64,000 nucleotides of DNA from Bacteroidales bacterium (GTDB taxonomy: Bacteria > Bacteroidota > Bacteroidia > Bacteroidales > Muribaculaceae), in assembly GCA_004557825.1 (NCBI GenBank), contig SFFL01000011.1:1-64000 (forward strand). The letters run 5' to 3'. The translations under genes were made by a program, and so were the position numbers. This document shows, in pieces, positions 33,552 through 43,600 of the stretch (position 1 is its first letter; every line of letters starts with the position of its first letter). The notes beneath the pieces were generated by a model. The model made no database searches, was not told where the DNA came from, and was given only the letters and a program-made list of their open reading frames with translations.

Positions 33552-34310
33552 ATGAAATCTGTGATAAATCCGGAATACAGCCATCTTGCCGATGACTTCA
33601 AAAAAGTTATCGAGGGAGACTACACACCGCTGAAAGTCTACTGCGACAAGCGCAACCGGGTGGAACTGATTGAAGTCGGAGGCCGGAAATTCGTAGTGAA
33701 GCGCTACCGCCACCTCCCTCCAGCGCTGGGTATCATATACACATTTTTCCGCAAAACCAAAGCGCGGAAAGCCTACGAACACGCACTGTTGCTGCTCGAT
33801 AAAGGAATCTCTACTCCCAAACCTGCCGCCTACTACGAGCGCAAGCGCTTCGGCATCTTCAGCGACGGATGGTTCATATCGGAATATATGAATCTCCCCA
33901 CTCTCCTGGAGTCCTTCTATCACGGCGGGTTCACCCCGGAGGAGCATCACGCAGCGGCAATCCAGCTTTCGGAATTCACTGCCAAACTGCACTCCGCAGG
34001 CATTCAGCCGCTCGACTACAACACGTCGAACATTATGTACCGCAAGGAGGGCAACGAATTCCAGTTCGCGCTGATCGACATCAACCGTATGCGTTTCGGC
34101 CGCGTGCCCGGTCTGAAAGACTCAATGCGCGCATTCTTCCAAATTGGCATTATCCCCTCCGATTACATCGACCTGCTCACCCCCTATATTCTGCAACGCG
34201 GCTTCAACTTTGAGGCTTCGCTCTATCAGATACTACGGCATCAGCGTAGGATGAATCGCAAACGCTCCTTCAAAGCGATGCTACACCGCTTGTTCCGCCG
34301 CAACAAATAG
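33552..34310 (+). CDS. WaaP/InaA-like lipopolysaccharide kinase family protein
   Basis: This 252-residue protein has the kinase-like fold of Kdo/heptose kinases that phosphorylate lipopolysaccharide core. Visible are the ATP-lysine region GGRKFVVKRYRHL (about 44-56), the catalytic-loop equivalent QPLDYNTSNIMY (about 152-163) and the metal site ALIDINRMRFG (about 173-183). The catalytic loop is LDYNTSN rather than the common GDLHxxN, which is a normal variation in Bacteroidales members. ATG at 33552 (MKSVINPEY) was chosen; the upstream extension lies in the repeat element. Confidence 0.78.
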   Translation: MKSVINPEYSHLADDFKKVIEGDYTPLKVYCDKRNRVELIEVGGRKFVVKRYRHLPPALGIIYTFFRKTKARKAYEHALLLLDKGISTPKPAAYYERKRFGIFSDGWFISEYMNLPTLLESFYHGGFTPEEHHAAAIQLSEFTAKLHSAGIQPLDYNTSNIMYRKEGNEFQFALIDINRMRFGRVPGLKDSMRAFFQIGIIPSDYIDLLTPYILQRGFNFEASLYQILRHQRRMNRKRSFKAMLHRLFRRNK

Positions 34311-34327
34311 AATCAGCCAATATAGAA

Positions 34328-34693
34328 TCAGCAAATATCAATCGCAAGGACATCGGCCGACGGGGATTCCGGCAGTACTTCAATACCTCGCTCAAATATC
34401 CAATCTGCAAGAATCGGCATAGCATCATCTCCGGCTAATGCCTTATACCCCTCGTAAATTTTCGCAATCAGACGCAGCGCCGAGTCGCCATCCTCACAGT
34501 GGAAACGGCTCGCAATTTCTTCGCGCGACACGAGCACCACTACCCCATCGATAAATACCGTAGCTGCCGTCTCTACATCAAACGGCTCAACCGACGCCAC
34601 TTCCCCCGTAAGGTCTACGAGCCGCAAAGAACCTGCGCACGGTCCGTTCAAGACCGCGCGCGCAAGGAATTTCTTTGCGTCGATTATTTCCAT
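34328..34693 (-). CDS. Hypothetical protein
   Basis: I do not recognise this 121-residue protein. It has no signal peptide or membrane helix. The sequence is well mixed and slightly acidic, with alternating strand and helix character (VFIDGVVVLVSREEI, then ALRLIAKIYEGYKAL). It is the last gene of the leftward series that includes ddl, 35 bp after it, and ends 17 bp from the convergent kinase gene. Confidence 0.6.
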   Translation of the reverse strand: MEIIDAKKFLARAVLNGPCAGSLRLVDLTGEVASVEPFDVETAATVFIDGVVVLVSREEIASRFHCEDGDSALRLIAKIYEGYKALAGDDAMPILADWIFERGIEVLPESPSADVLAIDIC

Positions 34694-34728
34694 TTAAATC
34701 TTCTTGTCACTTGCGGCAATGCGCCAAA

Positions 34729-35931
34729 TCAGCGTTTTACGCCACCTTTGGCACCCTTCACGCCACCTTTTGTACCTCCGCCCAGAGCGAAAATATTCTG
34801 CGAGAACGAGGTGGTCTTACGGTCCTGGCGGTCTTTACGCTTGATGGCAAGCTGCACGAGCGTATCCATCAGTTTAGGGAAACTGATGCCGGATGCCTCC
34901 CAGAGATAGAACGACAGCGACCCGGGGATGGTGTTGATTTCATTTACATAAATCTTTCCGTCGGCACCGTCGACAATCACATCCACACGTGCTACACCGT
35001 GGCATGAGAGCACGCGGAATGTTTCGCCTGCCAGTCGCTGAATCTCCTTGGTTGTGGCCTCGGGGAGGTCGGCGGGAATCTTCTTCTGCGAAGCCTGCAT
35101 ACCTTCGGTGCCCTTCGAGCCACCCATATATTTGTCGGTATAGGAGAGGATTTCCTTGGTCTTGATAGGTTCCTCAAGCACCGATTCGCGATATTCGTCG
35201 CAGTCGCCCAGCACAGAGCAATTGATTTCCTGCAGCTGATCCACATAGTGCTCCACAAGGATGCGCGAAGAATAGCGGGCGGCATCCTCCACTTTGTCGA
35301 GCAGCTCCTCGCGGTCGTGAGCGCAGCCGATACCGATGGAAGAGCCGAGGTTGGCCGGTTTCACAATACACGGATAACCGATTTCCATCTCCACCTTCTT
35401 AACCAGCTCATCGCGCTTGGCAAACCACTGCCGGTCAGTGAACCATACGTAATCCACTACGGGGATATCGTTTTGGCGGAGAATATCCTTCATTGTTATC
35501 TTATCCATACCGTTGGCCGACGAGAGTGTGTCGCATCCGGCAAACGGTATGTCGATAGCCTGCAGAATACCCTGGAATGTGCCGTCCTCACCGTTGGCGC
35601 CGTGGAAAACGGGGATTACCACATCGAGCTTTGCGGCCACATTCTTCTTGCCGAAAAGCCCCTTCGGGTTGGAATAGTAAAGATTGTAGTCGCCGAAAAC
35701 CGGACGCATATACACCTCCTCGGCCTTTTGCGGGAGCGCTTTCATATCGCGGTAGTTGCGCAGGTCAAGCAGGGCATCGCCGGTGAGCCAGCGACCCTCT
35801 TTGGTCACGTAAACCGGGGTGACATCATATTTATTACGGTCTATGGCATTGATAGCCTGATTGGCGGAAATTACCGAAATTTCGTGCTCGGTGGAGCGTC
35901 CGCCGAAGAAAACACCGATATTAGTCTTCAT
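34729..35931 (-). CDS. ddl: D-alanine--D-alanine ligase
   Basis: This ATP-grasp enzyme joins two D-alanines for peptidoglycan. The N-terminal GVFFGGRSTEHEISVISA is the family signature (about 6-23), followed by VFHGANGEDGTFQG (about 108-121), CIVKPANLGSSIGI (about 188-201) and the metal site VNEINTIPGSLSFYLWE (about 330-346). The length of 400 residues includes an insert around GGSKGTEGMQ and a 17-residue Gly/Lys-rich tail (GGGTKGGVKGAKGGVKR). It follows the MurF-like gene by 77 bp, so both enzymes of the D-Ala-D-Ala branch are coordinated. Confidence 0.95.
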   Translation of the reverse strand: MKTNIGVFFGGRSTEHEISVISANQAINAIDRNKYDVTPVYVTKEGRWLTGDALLDLRNYRDMKALPQKAEEVYMRPVFGDYNLYYSNPKGLFGKKNVAAKLDVVIPVFHGANGEDGTFQGILQAIDIPFAGCDTLSSANGMDKITMKDILRQNDIPVVDYVWFTDRQWFAKRDELVKKVEMEIGYPCIVKPANLGSSIGIGCAHDREELLDKVEDAARYSSRILVEHYVDQLQEINCSVLGDCDEYRESVLEEPIKTKEILSYTDKYMGGSKGTEGMQASQKKIPADLPEATTKEIQRLAGETFRVLSCHGVARVDVIVDGADGKIYVNEINTIPGSLSFYLWEASGISFPKLMDTLVQLAIKRKDRQDRKTTSFSQNIFALGGGTKGGVKGAKGGVKR

Positions 35932-36008
35932 TTATGTCTGATAAAATTATTGTCAACTTTAGAGAGCGAACCGCGCTCATTCCGGCGCGCCCGCATTATG
36001 GATAATCA

Positions 36009-37607
36009 TTATTTGAATGTGTCGGGGAGGTCGTTCTCATAGAGAACCACATCGCCCGGCCGTGCTACCTTGGCCAGCACCTCCTGTGCCTGCGCGAACG
36101 TGTCAACCGCGTAGACCTTCTTCTCGGGCATCTTGCCATCGGCCAGACCGTCGAGAATGGCCACGCGGTTATACTGCCCTACCACGATAGCTATGTCGGC
36201 ATTGGCAGCGATATTACGGCCGAACTCGCGGTTGGCTTCCTCCTGCCGGCTGCCCAGCTCTATCATACCGGGGGTAATGATTATGCGCTGACCTTCATCC
36301 TTCATCATGCCAAGCACCTCCACGGCCATCTTCGAGCCTGCAGGATTGGAGTTGAAGGCGTCGTCGAGGATGGTGAGGCCGCCGGGAATACGCTTCACGC
36401 TCAGGCGGTGCTCCACCTGCTCGATCTGCGCCACAGCATACTTGATTTTTTCAGCCGGCACACCAAGATTCAGAGCCACAATCACGGCAGCCAGCAAGTC
36501 GCTCACATTGCACTCGCCCATAAGCCGGGTGTGTAGCTGCAGAGGTTCGGCCAGACCGGGACCGCTTACCGTGAAGTCAGTGCCGTGACTTGTGTAGCGC
36601 ACATCGGTGGCCACATAGTCGGCTTTATCCCTGTTGGTCACAGCATACCGGAATGCTTCCACATTATCCACTTTCCGGTTGGCCACATAGGGAAAATCAT
36701 TGTTGATTGCAGCAAAACCGTCGGAAGGAAGTGCGTCGACCAATTCAAACTTAGTTTTCTGCACATTCTCGATGGTGTGGAAAGTCTCCAGGTGCTGCTC
36801 CCCTACCGCCGTGATGATGGCAGCCTGCGGGTGCACAAGGTCGCAAATCTCCTTGATGTCGCCGGGCTGCTTTGCGCCCATTTCCACGATAAACACCTCA
36901 TCGTAGGGGCGCAGATACTCCCTGACGGTGCGGATAACGCCCAGCGTGGTATTGAAGCTGCCGGGAGTCATCGTAGTGGAGAAATGCTCCGAAAGTATGC
37001 GGTGGAGATAATGCTTCGTGGATGTCTTGCCGTAACTGCCGGTAATGCCCACGATTTTCAGATCGGGCATCGAGGCCAGAATCCGGGCGGCATCATTGTA
37101 ATATTTCTTGTTGATATGTGCTTCTACGGGGCGCAGCAATGTATTGGCCAGCAGCAGTATCATCGGCGACACGAACAGCAGGCACACAAGCGACGCGGCC
37201 GCCCACTGCAGGCTGCAGAACAGGCCGAGCACAACCGCAATTATGGCCGTGAGCACCCACATAGTGATGAAGATTCGCCTTGCACGTGCGGTCATCACAA
37301 GCGGTTTCTTGTATTTGCGGCGCATAAAGCTTATGCCCTGCCATACAAGGATAATCACCACAGCGGGATATGTGAGAATCTCAGGCACCCGGCCAAGTAC
37401 CATCAGAAAGAAGGCTATAAGGCAGAAAATGCGCGGAATGGCCGTGCTTTCGTGCGACTGGTCGAACCAGCGGAGATAACGCTCGTTGCGGTATGAATTC
37501 TGCTGGAGCATCATCAGGTCGCGGCGATATACCGCAACCATATCAAACAGTGCCGCTGCAACTACAATTATCGGCAATGCGAAATTAATTTGTTCTATAG
37601 TAATCAT
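36009..37607 (-). CDS. MurF-like Mur ligase with N-terminal membrane domain
   Basis: This 532-residue protein has about five membrane helices (roughly 8-26, 57-75, 78-95, 112-131, 133-154) before a complete Mur ligase: P-loop GITGSYGKTSTKHY (about 187-200), EMGAKQPGDI, ITAVGEQHLETF and RLSVKRIPGGLTILDDAFNSNP. The MurF reaction adds D-Ala-D-Ala to UDP-MurNAc-tripeptide. The ddl gene directly downstream supports that activity. The membrane domain is absent from ordinary MurF and should place the enzyme at the inner membrane. It could instead be a second, specialised ligase. Its start overlaps the hydrolase stop by 4 bp. Confidence 0.88.
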   Translation of the reverse strand: MITIEQINFALPIIVVAAALFDMVAVYRRDLMMLQQNSYRNERYLRWFDQSHESTAIPRIFCLIAFFLMVLGRVPEILTYPAVVIILVWQGISFMRRKYKKPLVMTARARRIFITMWVLTAIIAVVLGLFCSLQWAAASLVCLLFVSPMILLLANTLLRPVEAHINKKYYNDAARILASMPDLKIVGITGSYGKTSTKHYLHRILSEHFSTTMTPGSFNTTLGVIRTVREYLRPYDEVFIVEMGAKQPGDIKEICDLVHPQAAIITAVGEQHLETFHTIENVQKTKFELVDALPSDGFAAINNDFPYVANRKVDNVEAFRYAVTNRDKADYVATDVRYTSHGTDFTVSGPGLAEPLQLHTRLMGECNVSDLLAAVIVALNLGVPAEKIKYAVAQIEQVEHRLSVKRIPGGLTILDDAFNSNPAGSKMAVEVLGMMKDEGQRIIITPGMIELGSRQEEANREFGRNIAANADIAIVVGQYNRVAILDGLADGKMPEKKVYAVDTFAQAQEVLAKVARPGDVVLYENDLPDTFK

Positions 37608-38377
37608 TGCTCAGATTTGCTGTTAAGAAACGACTGAAGCACGGCGCGGAACTGCACCGGATTGTCGAGGAAACTATAGTGGCCGCAGCCGGGGAAACTT
37701 ACCAGGCCGGAATCGGGGATAAGGCGATTCATCAGCTTGGCATCGCGCAGCGGAGTGGCGGTATCGTTCTCGCCCCACACAAGCAGCGTAGGTGCCTTTA
37801 TCAGCGCCAGCCGGTCGGTAAGGTCCTCGTTGACGACCTTCGACAGGATTGCTCGCATCATACGCGAAGCACCGGCATAGTCGCTCGACCCTGCGCGCGC
37901 ACGCATAGCATCGACCCGTTTTTCTGCCTTCTCCTCCCCAAGCACAAGTTGCCAGAAACGTTTGCCTGCCTTGAAGCTGTAGACCTTCACATAATATTTC
38001 AGCGAACGGCGGGGCTTGATGCCGGCGGCATCGACGAGAACCACTCGGTCGGTCTTATTGCGCGACGCATAGAGGATTGCAACCCTGCCACCGAACGAAT
38101 GGCCGATAAGTGCCGGATTTTCCAGCCCCTCCTTAGCCACCAGTTCTTCCACAAGGCGGGTATAATCCTCCACGCCCCATACGCTTGAAGGCTCCTGCGA
38201 GTCGCCGAAGCCGGGGAAGTCGATATTGTATACAGTATTGGTAAGAGCGGCAGTAGCGGCAATCGACCGCACCGTAGTGTGGTTGCATCCCCATCCGTGC
38301 ATCAGAATCAGAGGCTTTCCCTGACCCGTCACTTCCACCTTCACCTGAAGGCCCTGCAGCTCAATAGTTTTTTCCAT
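37604..38377 (-). CDS. Alpha/beta hydrolase
   Basis: This 257-residue cytosolic hydrolase has a complete catalytic triad: the nucleophile elbow GHSFGG (about 92-97), Asp in WGENDTATPL and His in GCGHYSFLDN. The oxyanion HGWGCNHTT segment (about 27-35) is also present. The substrate is unknown. Overlap of its stop with the MurF-like ATG (ATGA, 4 bp) suggests coupled translation, hence a possible cell-wall or lipid-carrier ester substrate; that is inference. Confidence 0.85.
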   Translation of the reverse strand: MEKTIELQGLQVKVEVTGQGKPLILMHGWGCNHTTVRSIAATAALTNTVYNIDFPGFGDSQEPSSVWGVEDYTRLVEELVAKEGLENPALIGHSFGGRVAILYASRNKTDRVVLVDAAGIKPRRSLKYYVKVYSFKAGKRFWQLVLGEEKAEKRVDAMRARAGSSDYAGASRMMRAILSKVVNEDLTDRLALIKAPTLLVWGENDTATPLRDAKLMNRLIPDSGLVSFPGCGHYSFLDNPVQFRAVLQSFLNSKSEQ

Positions 38378-38413
38378 AACAAGAATATCTTGATTTCTTC
38401 AGGAATATCACGA

Positions 38414-39454
38414 TTACTTCTTTTTTGCAGCTCTATGTTGCAGCAACCTGTTGCGGTTTTGCACCGCCTGCTGCGCTTCCGAGGCGCCGCGCGATGGCCG
38501 TGCGGCGGTAGCAGCAGGGGCTACTGCACTTCTTGCCGCAGCCGGTGCCTGAGCACCCGGCTCCCGATGAGCACCCGGCGTCGTAGCAGCAGGATGCGTC
38601 GTAGTCACAGACGAACCACCCGGATGATTGGCTGTCGGAGCAGCCACCGAATCGGCCGCAACGCTGTCGGTCGCCTCCGGTTTTGGCTTGATATTGTAAT
38701 CGAAGAAGCGCTCAGGGATATATTGCTGCACAAGATTGGCGCGCATACGGGTGAAGGATATGCTGTCGATGCGCACCGTCTCATCCCCTTTCGGGCGGGC
38801 AAGCATATAGCCGGTGATGCCAATCGGCAAGCGGGCGGAATCGATGCGAACCGACACCTTCCCTATGCCGTTGTTTTTCCCATCCTGCAGTGCGAAATTT
38901 GATGTGCCATCGGCGTAATTCACCACAAGCCGGGCCAGAGTAGCCTCCTTGGAGGGGTGCATGTGGAATTTGAGCGTAAACACATCGCGGTCGCGCCAGT
39001 TGGTATCCACCGGCACACTGAATGTAAGAATCCGCGAAGGAGCGCGGCGCGAGAACTCGAAATGCCGACTCATAGGCCAGATGTCAACCGAGTCGCCCAC
39101 AGCTATCACCTTCTCGATAGCGGAGGCAATCAAATCTTTCTGACGCTCCTCAAGGATCTCCTGCACACGGTCGTAAACCTTCATATAATCCTCGATGTGG
39201 TAGCCGTAATACGAGAACGATGAATCAACCTGCTCGGGGGTTACGCCGTGGGCATCATAAACCGAGCGCCGCAGAAGCATCTTGGCCGAATCGGTATAGA
39301 AGTCAGCCCGGTTATACTCCACCACAGCCTCAGCCATGTGGATGTCGGCCAAAAGCGAAGCCATTTCCTCCTTGTCGAGCACCATATCGTTGCTTTTGTG
39401 ACAGGCGCACAAGAGCACTATCGAAAGCGGTACGAGGAGAAACAATCTGCGCAT
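38414..39454 (-). CDS. DUF4296 family lipoprotein
   Basis: This 346-residue protein starts with a lipoprotein signal (MRRLFLLVPLSIVLLCAC, Cys at about 18). The next ~90 residues match DUF4296 (ADIHMAEAVVEYNRA, FSYYGYHIEDYMKVYDRV), a Bacteroidetes family of unknown function. The C-terminal ~90 residues are a Pro/Ala/Thr/Arg low-complexity tail. ATG at 39454 was used; the frame upstream opens with TTG. It follows lspA directly, fitting a lipoprotein-processing neighbourhood. Confidence 0.82.
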   Translation of the reverse strand: MRRLFLLVPLSIVLLCACHKSNDMVLDKEEMASLLADIHMAEAVVEYNRADFYTDSAKMLLRRSVYDAHGVTPEQVDSSFSYYGYHIEDYMKVYDRVQEILEERQKDLIASAIEKVIAVGDSVDIWPMSRHFEFSRRAPSRILTFSVPVDTNWRDRDVFTLKFHMHPSKEATLARLVVNYADGTSNFALQDGKNNGIGKVSVRIDSARLPIGITGYMLARPKGDETVRIDSISFTRMRANLVQQYIPERFFDYNIKPKPEATDSVAADSVAAPTANHPGGSSVTTTHPAATTPGAHREPGAQAPAAARSAVAPAATAARPSRGASEAQQAVQNRNRLLQHRAAKKK

Positions 39455-39475
39455 AGCCTTAATCTTTTCCGGCAA

Positions 39476-40171
39476 TTAGTTTTTGGCAGATGCAGCATGC
39501 TTTTTCAGGAAAGGCACCTGCGAAATCTGCGAAGAATAGAATATAAGCAGTACAATAAGCCCCACTGAAATAGCGGAGTCGGCAAGGTTGAACACCGGGG
39601 AGAAAAACAGGAAGTATTCACCTCCCACCACCGGCACCCACGCGGGCCAGGTCCAGCTCACCAGGGGGAAATAGAGCATATCCACCACCTTACCGCGAAG
39701 GAATTCGCCATATCCACCTTCCGGCGGGAACAGCTGCGCCACTTCTGGCGGCATAGGATTGTTGAATATCAGCCCGTAGAACATACAGTCGATGATATTG
39801 CCTGCGGCTCCGGCAATAATCAGTGCCAGGCACACGATATATCCGGTGCGCGCTTCCGGCCGGCTGCATATCTTGCACACATAGTAAAGCAGGAAAGCCA
39901 CGGTGACTATGCGAAGTAGCGTCAGCAGCAGCTTGCTGCCCAGCTCCCATCCGAAAGCCATACCATTGTTCTGAATAAAAGCTATCTGAAACCAGGGGAA
40001 TATCTCATAGCTCTCGCCGAGATAGAAATGTGTCTTTACATATATCTTCAGCACCTGATCCAGGATGATGACCGCAAGCATAATACCTGCGGCAAGAAGC
40101 CCGCGGTTGCGGGCAGCCTTCTCAGACAATGGTGGCAGAGCTATGAATTCGGCTTTTACAGGAGTTGTCAT
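39476..40171 (-). CDS. lspA: Lipoprotein signal peptidase (signal peptidase II)
   Basis: This inner-membrane aspartyl protease removes lipoprotein signal peptides. At 231 residues it is longer than the usual ~165 because of an N-terminal cytosolic segment (about 1-22) and a periplasmic loop (about 140-180), as in other Bacteroidetes. Motifs are IQNNGMAFGWE (about 69-79), GAAGNIIDCM with the first catalytic Asp (about 125) and FNLADSAIS with the second (about 202). It lies 9 bp after the DksA-like gene. Confidence 0.95.
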   Translation of the reverse strand: MTTPVKAEFIALPPLSEKAARNRGLLAAGIMLAVIILDQVLKIYVKTHFYLGESYEIFPWFQIAFIQNNGMAFGWELGSKLLLTLLRIVTVAFLLYYVCKICSRPEARTGYIVCLALIIAGAAGNIIDCMFYGLIFNNPMPPEVAQLFPPEGGYGEFLRGKVVDMLYFPLVSWTWPAWVPVVGGEYFLFFSPVFNLADSAISVGLIVLLIFYSSQISQVPFLKKHAASAKN

Positions 40172-40180
40172 ATATTACGA

Positions 40181-40549
40181 TCACTTCTTGGAGTCGACGG
40201 CGAGTGTGGCATGGGGCACTGCGCGCAGACGCTCCTTGGGAATAAGTTTTCCGGTGAGACGGTCTATGCCGTAGGTTTTGTTTTCGATGCGCACAAGTGC
40301 ATTCTGCAGATGGGATATAAACTGGGCCTGGCGCTGAGCCATACGGCCTGCTTCCTCCTTGCCCAGGGTCTGAGCGCCCTCTTCGAGCGCCTTGAACGTA
40401 GGCGAAGTATCGGCAGTGCCATTGCCGTCGGTATTCATCACATCGGCGCGGAGAAGGTCATATTCCTTACGGGCCTTTTCGAGCTTTTCAAGAATGAGGA
40501 CCTTGAATTCCTCAAGCTCCTCGTCGGAGTAACGTTTCTTTTCAGTCAT
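40181..40549 (-). CDS. TraR/DksA-family protein lacking zinc cysteines
   Basis: This 122-residue protein has the DksA-like coiled-coil N-terminus (about 5-90) and the C-terminal YGIDRLTGKLIPKERLRAVPHATL (about 93-116) that aligns with the zinc-finger region. None of the four zinc-binding cysteines is present; there is no cysteine in the protein. DksA relatives enter the RNA polymerase secondary channel to modulate transcription with ppGpp. Position between ileS and lspA is conserved in Bacteroidetes. Whether it acts on polymerase is unproven. Confidence 0.85.
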   Translation of the reverse strand: MTEKKRYSDEELEEFKVLILEKLEKARKEYDLLRADVMNTDGNGTADTSPTFKALEEGAQTLGKEEAGRMAQRQAQFISHLQNALVRIENKTYGIDRLTGKLIPKERLRAVPHATLAVDSKK

Positions 40550-40643
40550 TGCTTATAATCTGTGTCTTAAGCGCTTAACGCATCTGTAAATAATATAACC
40601 AAACACACGGCCGGCCGAATGGTTCGGCCGACCGGCTATGGGT

Positions 40644-43600
40644 TTAGATTCTGTCGATTTTCACCTTCACCTCCGTACCGTCGATGTCGAGCACCTCATC
40701 TTCACGCGGAGCGGGCACCGGCTCCTCCACGATAGCTTCGGCAAGCACCTGCGAAGCTATGTAGTCGCGGAAGTCGGCCAAAGCGCCGGCAGTAAATTCC
40801 GAAGGCTCTACGGTCACGGTGATATGGTCGGTTATGTCGTAATCGCGCAGTTTGCGGATGTTCTGGATACGGTTGACGAGCTCGCGGGCGATACCCTCCT
40901 TGCGCAGCCCGGGAGTAACCTCCACCTCAAGGGCCACGGTCACGCTACCCTCGTTGGCCACAAGCCATCCGGGGATATCTTCGGAGTGGATATCCACATC
41001 GGTCAGCTCTACAAGAGCGGAGCCGTCGGCCAAAGCCAGTTCGATGCTGCCTTCACGCTCGAGAGCAGCAATCTGCTGCTGGCTCATAGCGGCGATAGCG
41101 GCGGCCACTGCCTTCATCTGCTTGCCATACTTCGGGCCGAGCTTCTTGAAATCGGGCTTAACCGACTTCACAAGCACACCTTCGGAGTCGTCGACGAGCT
41201 TCATCTCCTTCACATTCACTTCCGACAGAATCAGCGGCTTCATAGCCTCAAGGTCGGCTCGCATACTGTCGTCGCTCACCGGAATCATCAGCGCCTGCAG
41301 CGGCTGACGCACCTTGATGTTGACCCTGCGGCGGAGCGAAAGCACGAGCGAGGTAACCACCTGCGCCATATTCATCCGTTTCTCCAGCGCCGGATCAACC
41401 AGCGATTCGTCTACCTTGGGGAAGTCGGTCAGATGCACCGATACAGGCTCTTTGCCCTGTGCCTCGGCCGCAGGAGCGGTGAGGTCGCGATAGAGGCGAT
41501 CGGCGAAGAAGGGCGAGAACGGAGCCATCAGCCGTGCCACTGTAGTGAGGCAGGTAAGCATTGTCTGATATGCGGCCAGCTTGTCGGTGGACAGACCTGT
41601 GCCCCAGAAACGCTTGCGGTTGAGGCGCACATACCAGTTGGAGAGATCGTCGCTCACGAAGGTACTGATAGCGCGGGCTGCACGTGTAGGTTCGTAATCA
41701 TCGAGAGCCTCGGTGACATTGCGCACCACTGTGTTGAGCAGCGAGAGCACCCAGCGGTCGATTTCCGGACGCTCGCTCACGGGCACCTGTTGCTCGGCGC
41801 CTGTGAAACCGTCGACATTGCCGTAAAGAGCAAGGAACGAGTATGTATTGTAGATGGTGTTGAAAGTCTTGCGCACCGTTTCGGCGATACCGTCGGGATT
41901 GAATTTCAGGTTGTCCCAGGGTGCCGAATTGGCTATCATATACCAGCGCACGGGGTCGGAACCATACTTCTCGATGGTGGCGAAGGGGTCTACAGCATTG
42001 CCCAAACGCTTTGACATCTTGTTGCCATCCTTGTCAAGCACAAGGCCGTTGGAAATCACAGCCTTGAAGGAATTGGTATCGAACACCATTCCGGCAATGG
42101 CATGCAGGGTGTAGAACCATCCACGTGTCTGATCCACACCTTCGGCGATAAAGTCGGCCGGATAGCATTTGCCGCTCTCCAGAGCCTCCTTGTTCTCGAA
42201 AGGATAGTGAATCTGAGCATAAGGCATCGAACCGGAGTCGAACCATACATCAATCAGGTCGCTCTCGCGGTACATAGGTTTGCCCGATGCCGATACCAGC
42301 ACGATATCATCGACGTAGGGACGGTGCAGGTCGATTTTGTCGTAATTCTCGCGACTGTAATCGCCGGGCACAAAGCCCTTGACCTTGTAGGGATTCTCCT
42401 TCATCACACCGGCCTCCACAGCCTTGTCGATTTCGGCATAGAGAGTGGAGATAGAGTCGATGCAAATCTCCTCCTTGCCGTCGGTAGTGCGCCAGATCGG
42501 GAGCGGAGTGCCCCAGTAGCGCGAACGGGAGAGGTTCCAGTCCTGAAGGTTCTCCAGCCATTTGCCGAAGCGGCCCGATCCTGTGGCAGCTGGCTTCCAC
42601 TTGATGCGACTGTTAAGATCAATCAGGCGGTCGCGCACGGCCGATGTGCGTACAAACCAGCTGTCAAGCGGGTAATAGAGCACAGGCTTGTCGGTGCGCC
42701 AGCAGTGGGGATAGTTATGCACATGTTTCTCGATTTTGAAAACCTTGCCGTTGGCTTTAAGCCACATACAGATTTCCACATCGAGTGTTTCGTCCTTGTC
42801 GGTTTTGGTGGAGTCGTAGGCATTTTTCACATATTTGCCTGCCCAGGGACGGTAAGCCTCCACATCTACATTCTCGGCGAGATACTTCTCGTCGATATCC
42901 TCGATGCGGAAGAAACGGCCCTGCAGGTCGACCATCGGGCGCACATTTCCGTCGCGGTCGATCAGCGTCAGCGGAGGTACGCCGGCCTGACGCGACACCC
43001 TGAGGTCGTCGGCACCGAATGTACCTGCGATATGCACGATACCGGTACCATCCTCGGTGGTGACATAATCGCCGGGAATCACGCGGAAAGCGCCTTCGCC
43101 GGGATTCATCCAGGGAATCAGCTGCTCGTAGTGCAGACCTACCAGCTCTTTCCCTTTCACTGTAGCCACTACCTCGAAGGGAATAAGTTTGCCACCCTTC
43201 TCGTATTCGTCGAGCTTCATGCCGGCAGCCTTCTGATTGAACATCGAGTTCATCAGCGCCACAGCCACAACCACTGTTTCGGGGTCACCGCTGTAGGGAT
43301 TGTAGGTGCGCACGATATTGTATTCAATCTCCGGACCTACGGCCAGAGCAGTGTTCGAGGGGAGTGTCCAGGGTGTTGTGGTCCACGCCAGGAAGTAGGG
43401 ATTGCCCCAACCCTTCATCGCCTCAGTTGGATCGGTGCAGAGGAACTGAGCCACACAGGTGGTGTCCTTCACATCGCGGTAGCATCCGGGCTGATTCAGC
43501 TCGTGGGAACTGAGACCTGTACCGGCTGCGGGCGAATAAGGCTGGATGGTGTAGCCCTTATAGAGATAGCCCTTGTCGTAGAGCTGCTTGAGCAGCCACC

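Noticed and set aside
40638..42014. Long open frame of 458 codons opposite ileS
   Set aside because: It is fully antisense to ileS, rich in His/Leu/Gly typical of antisense translation, and shows no domain.
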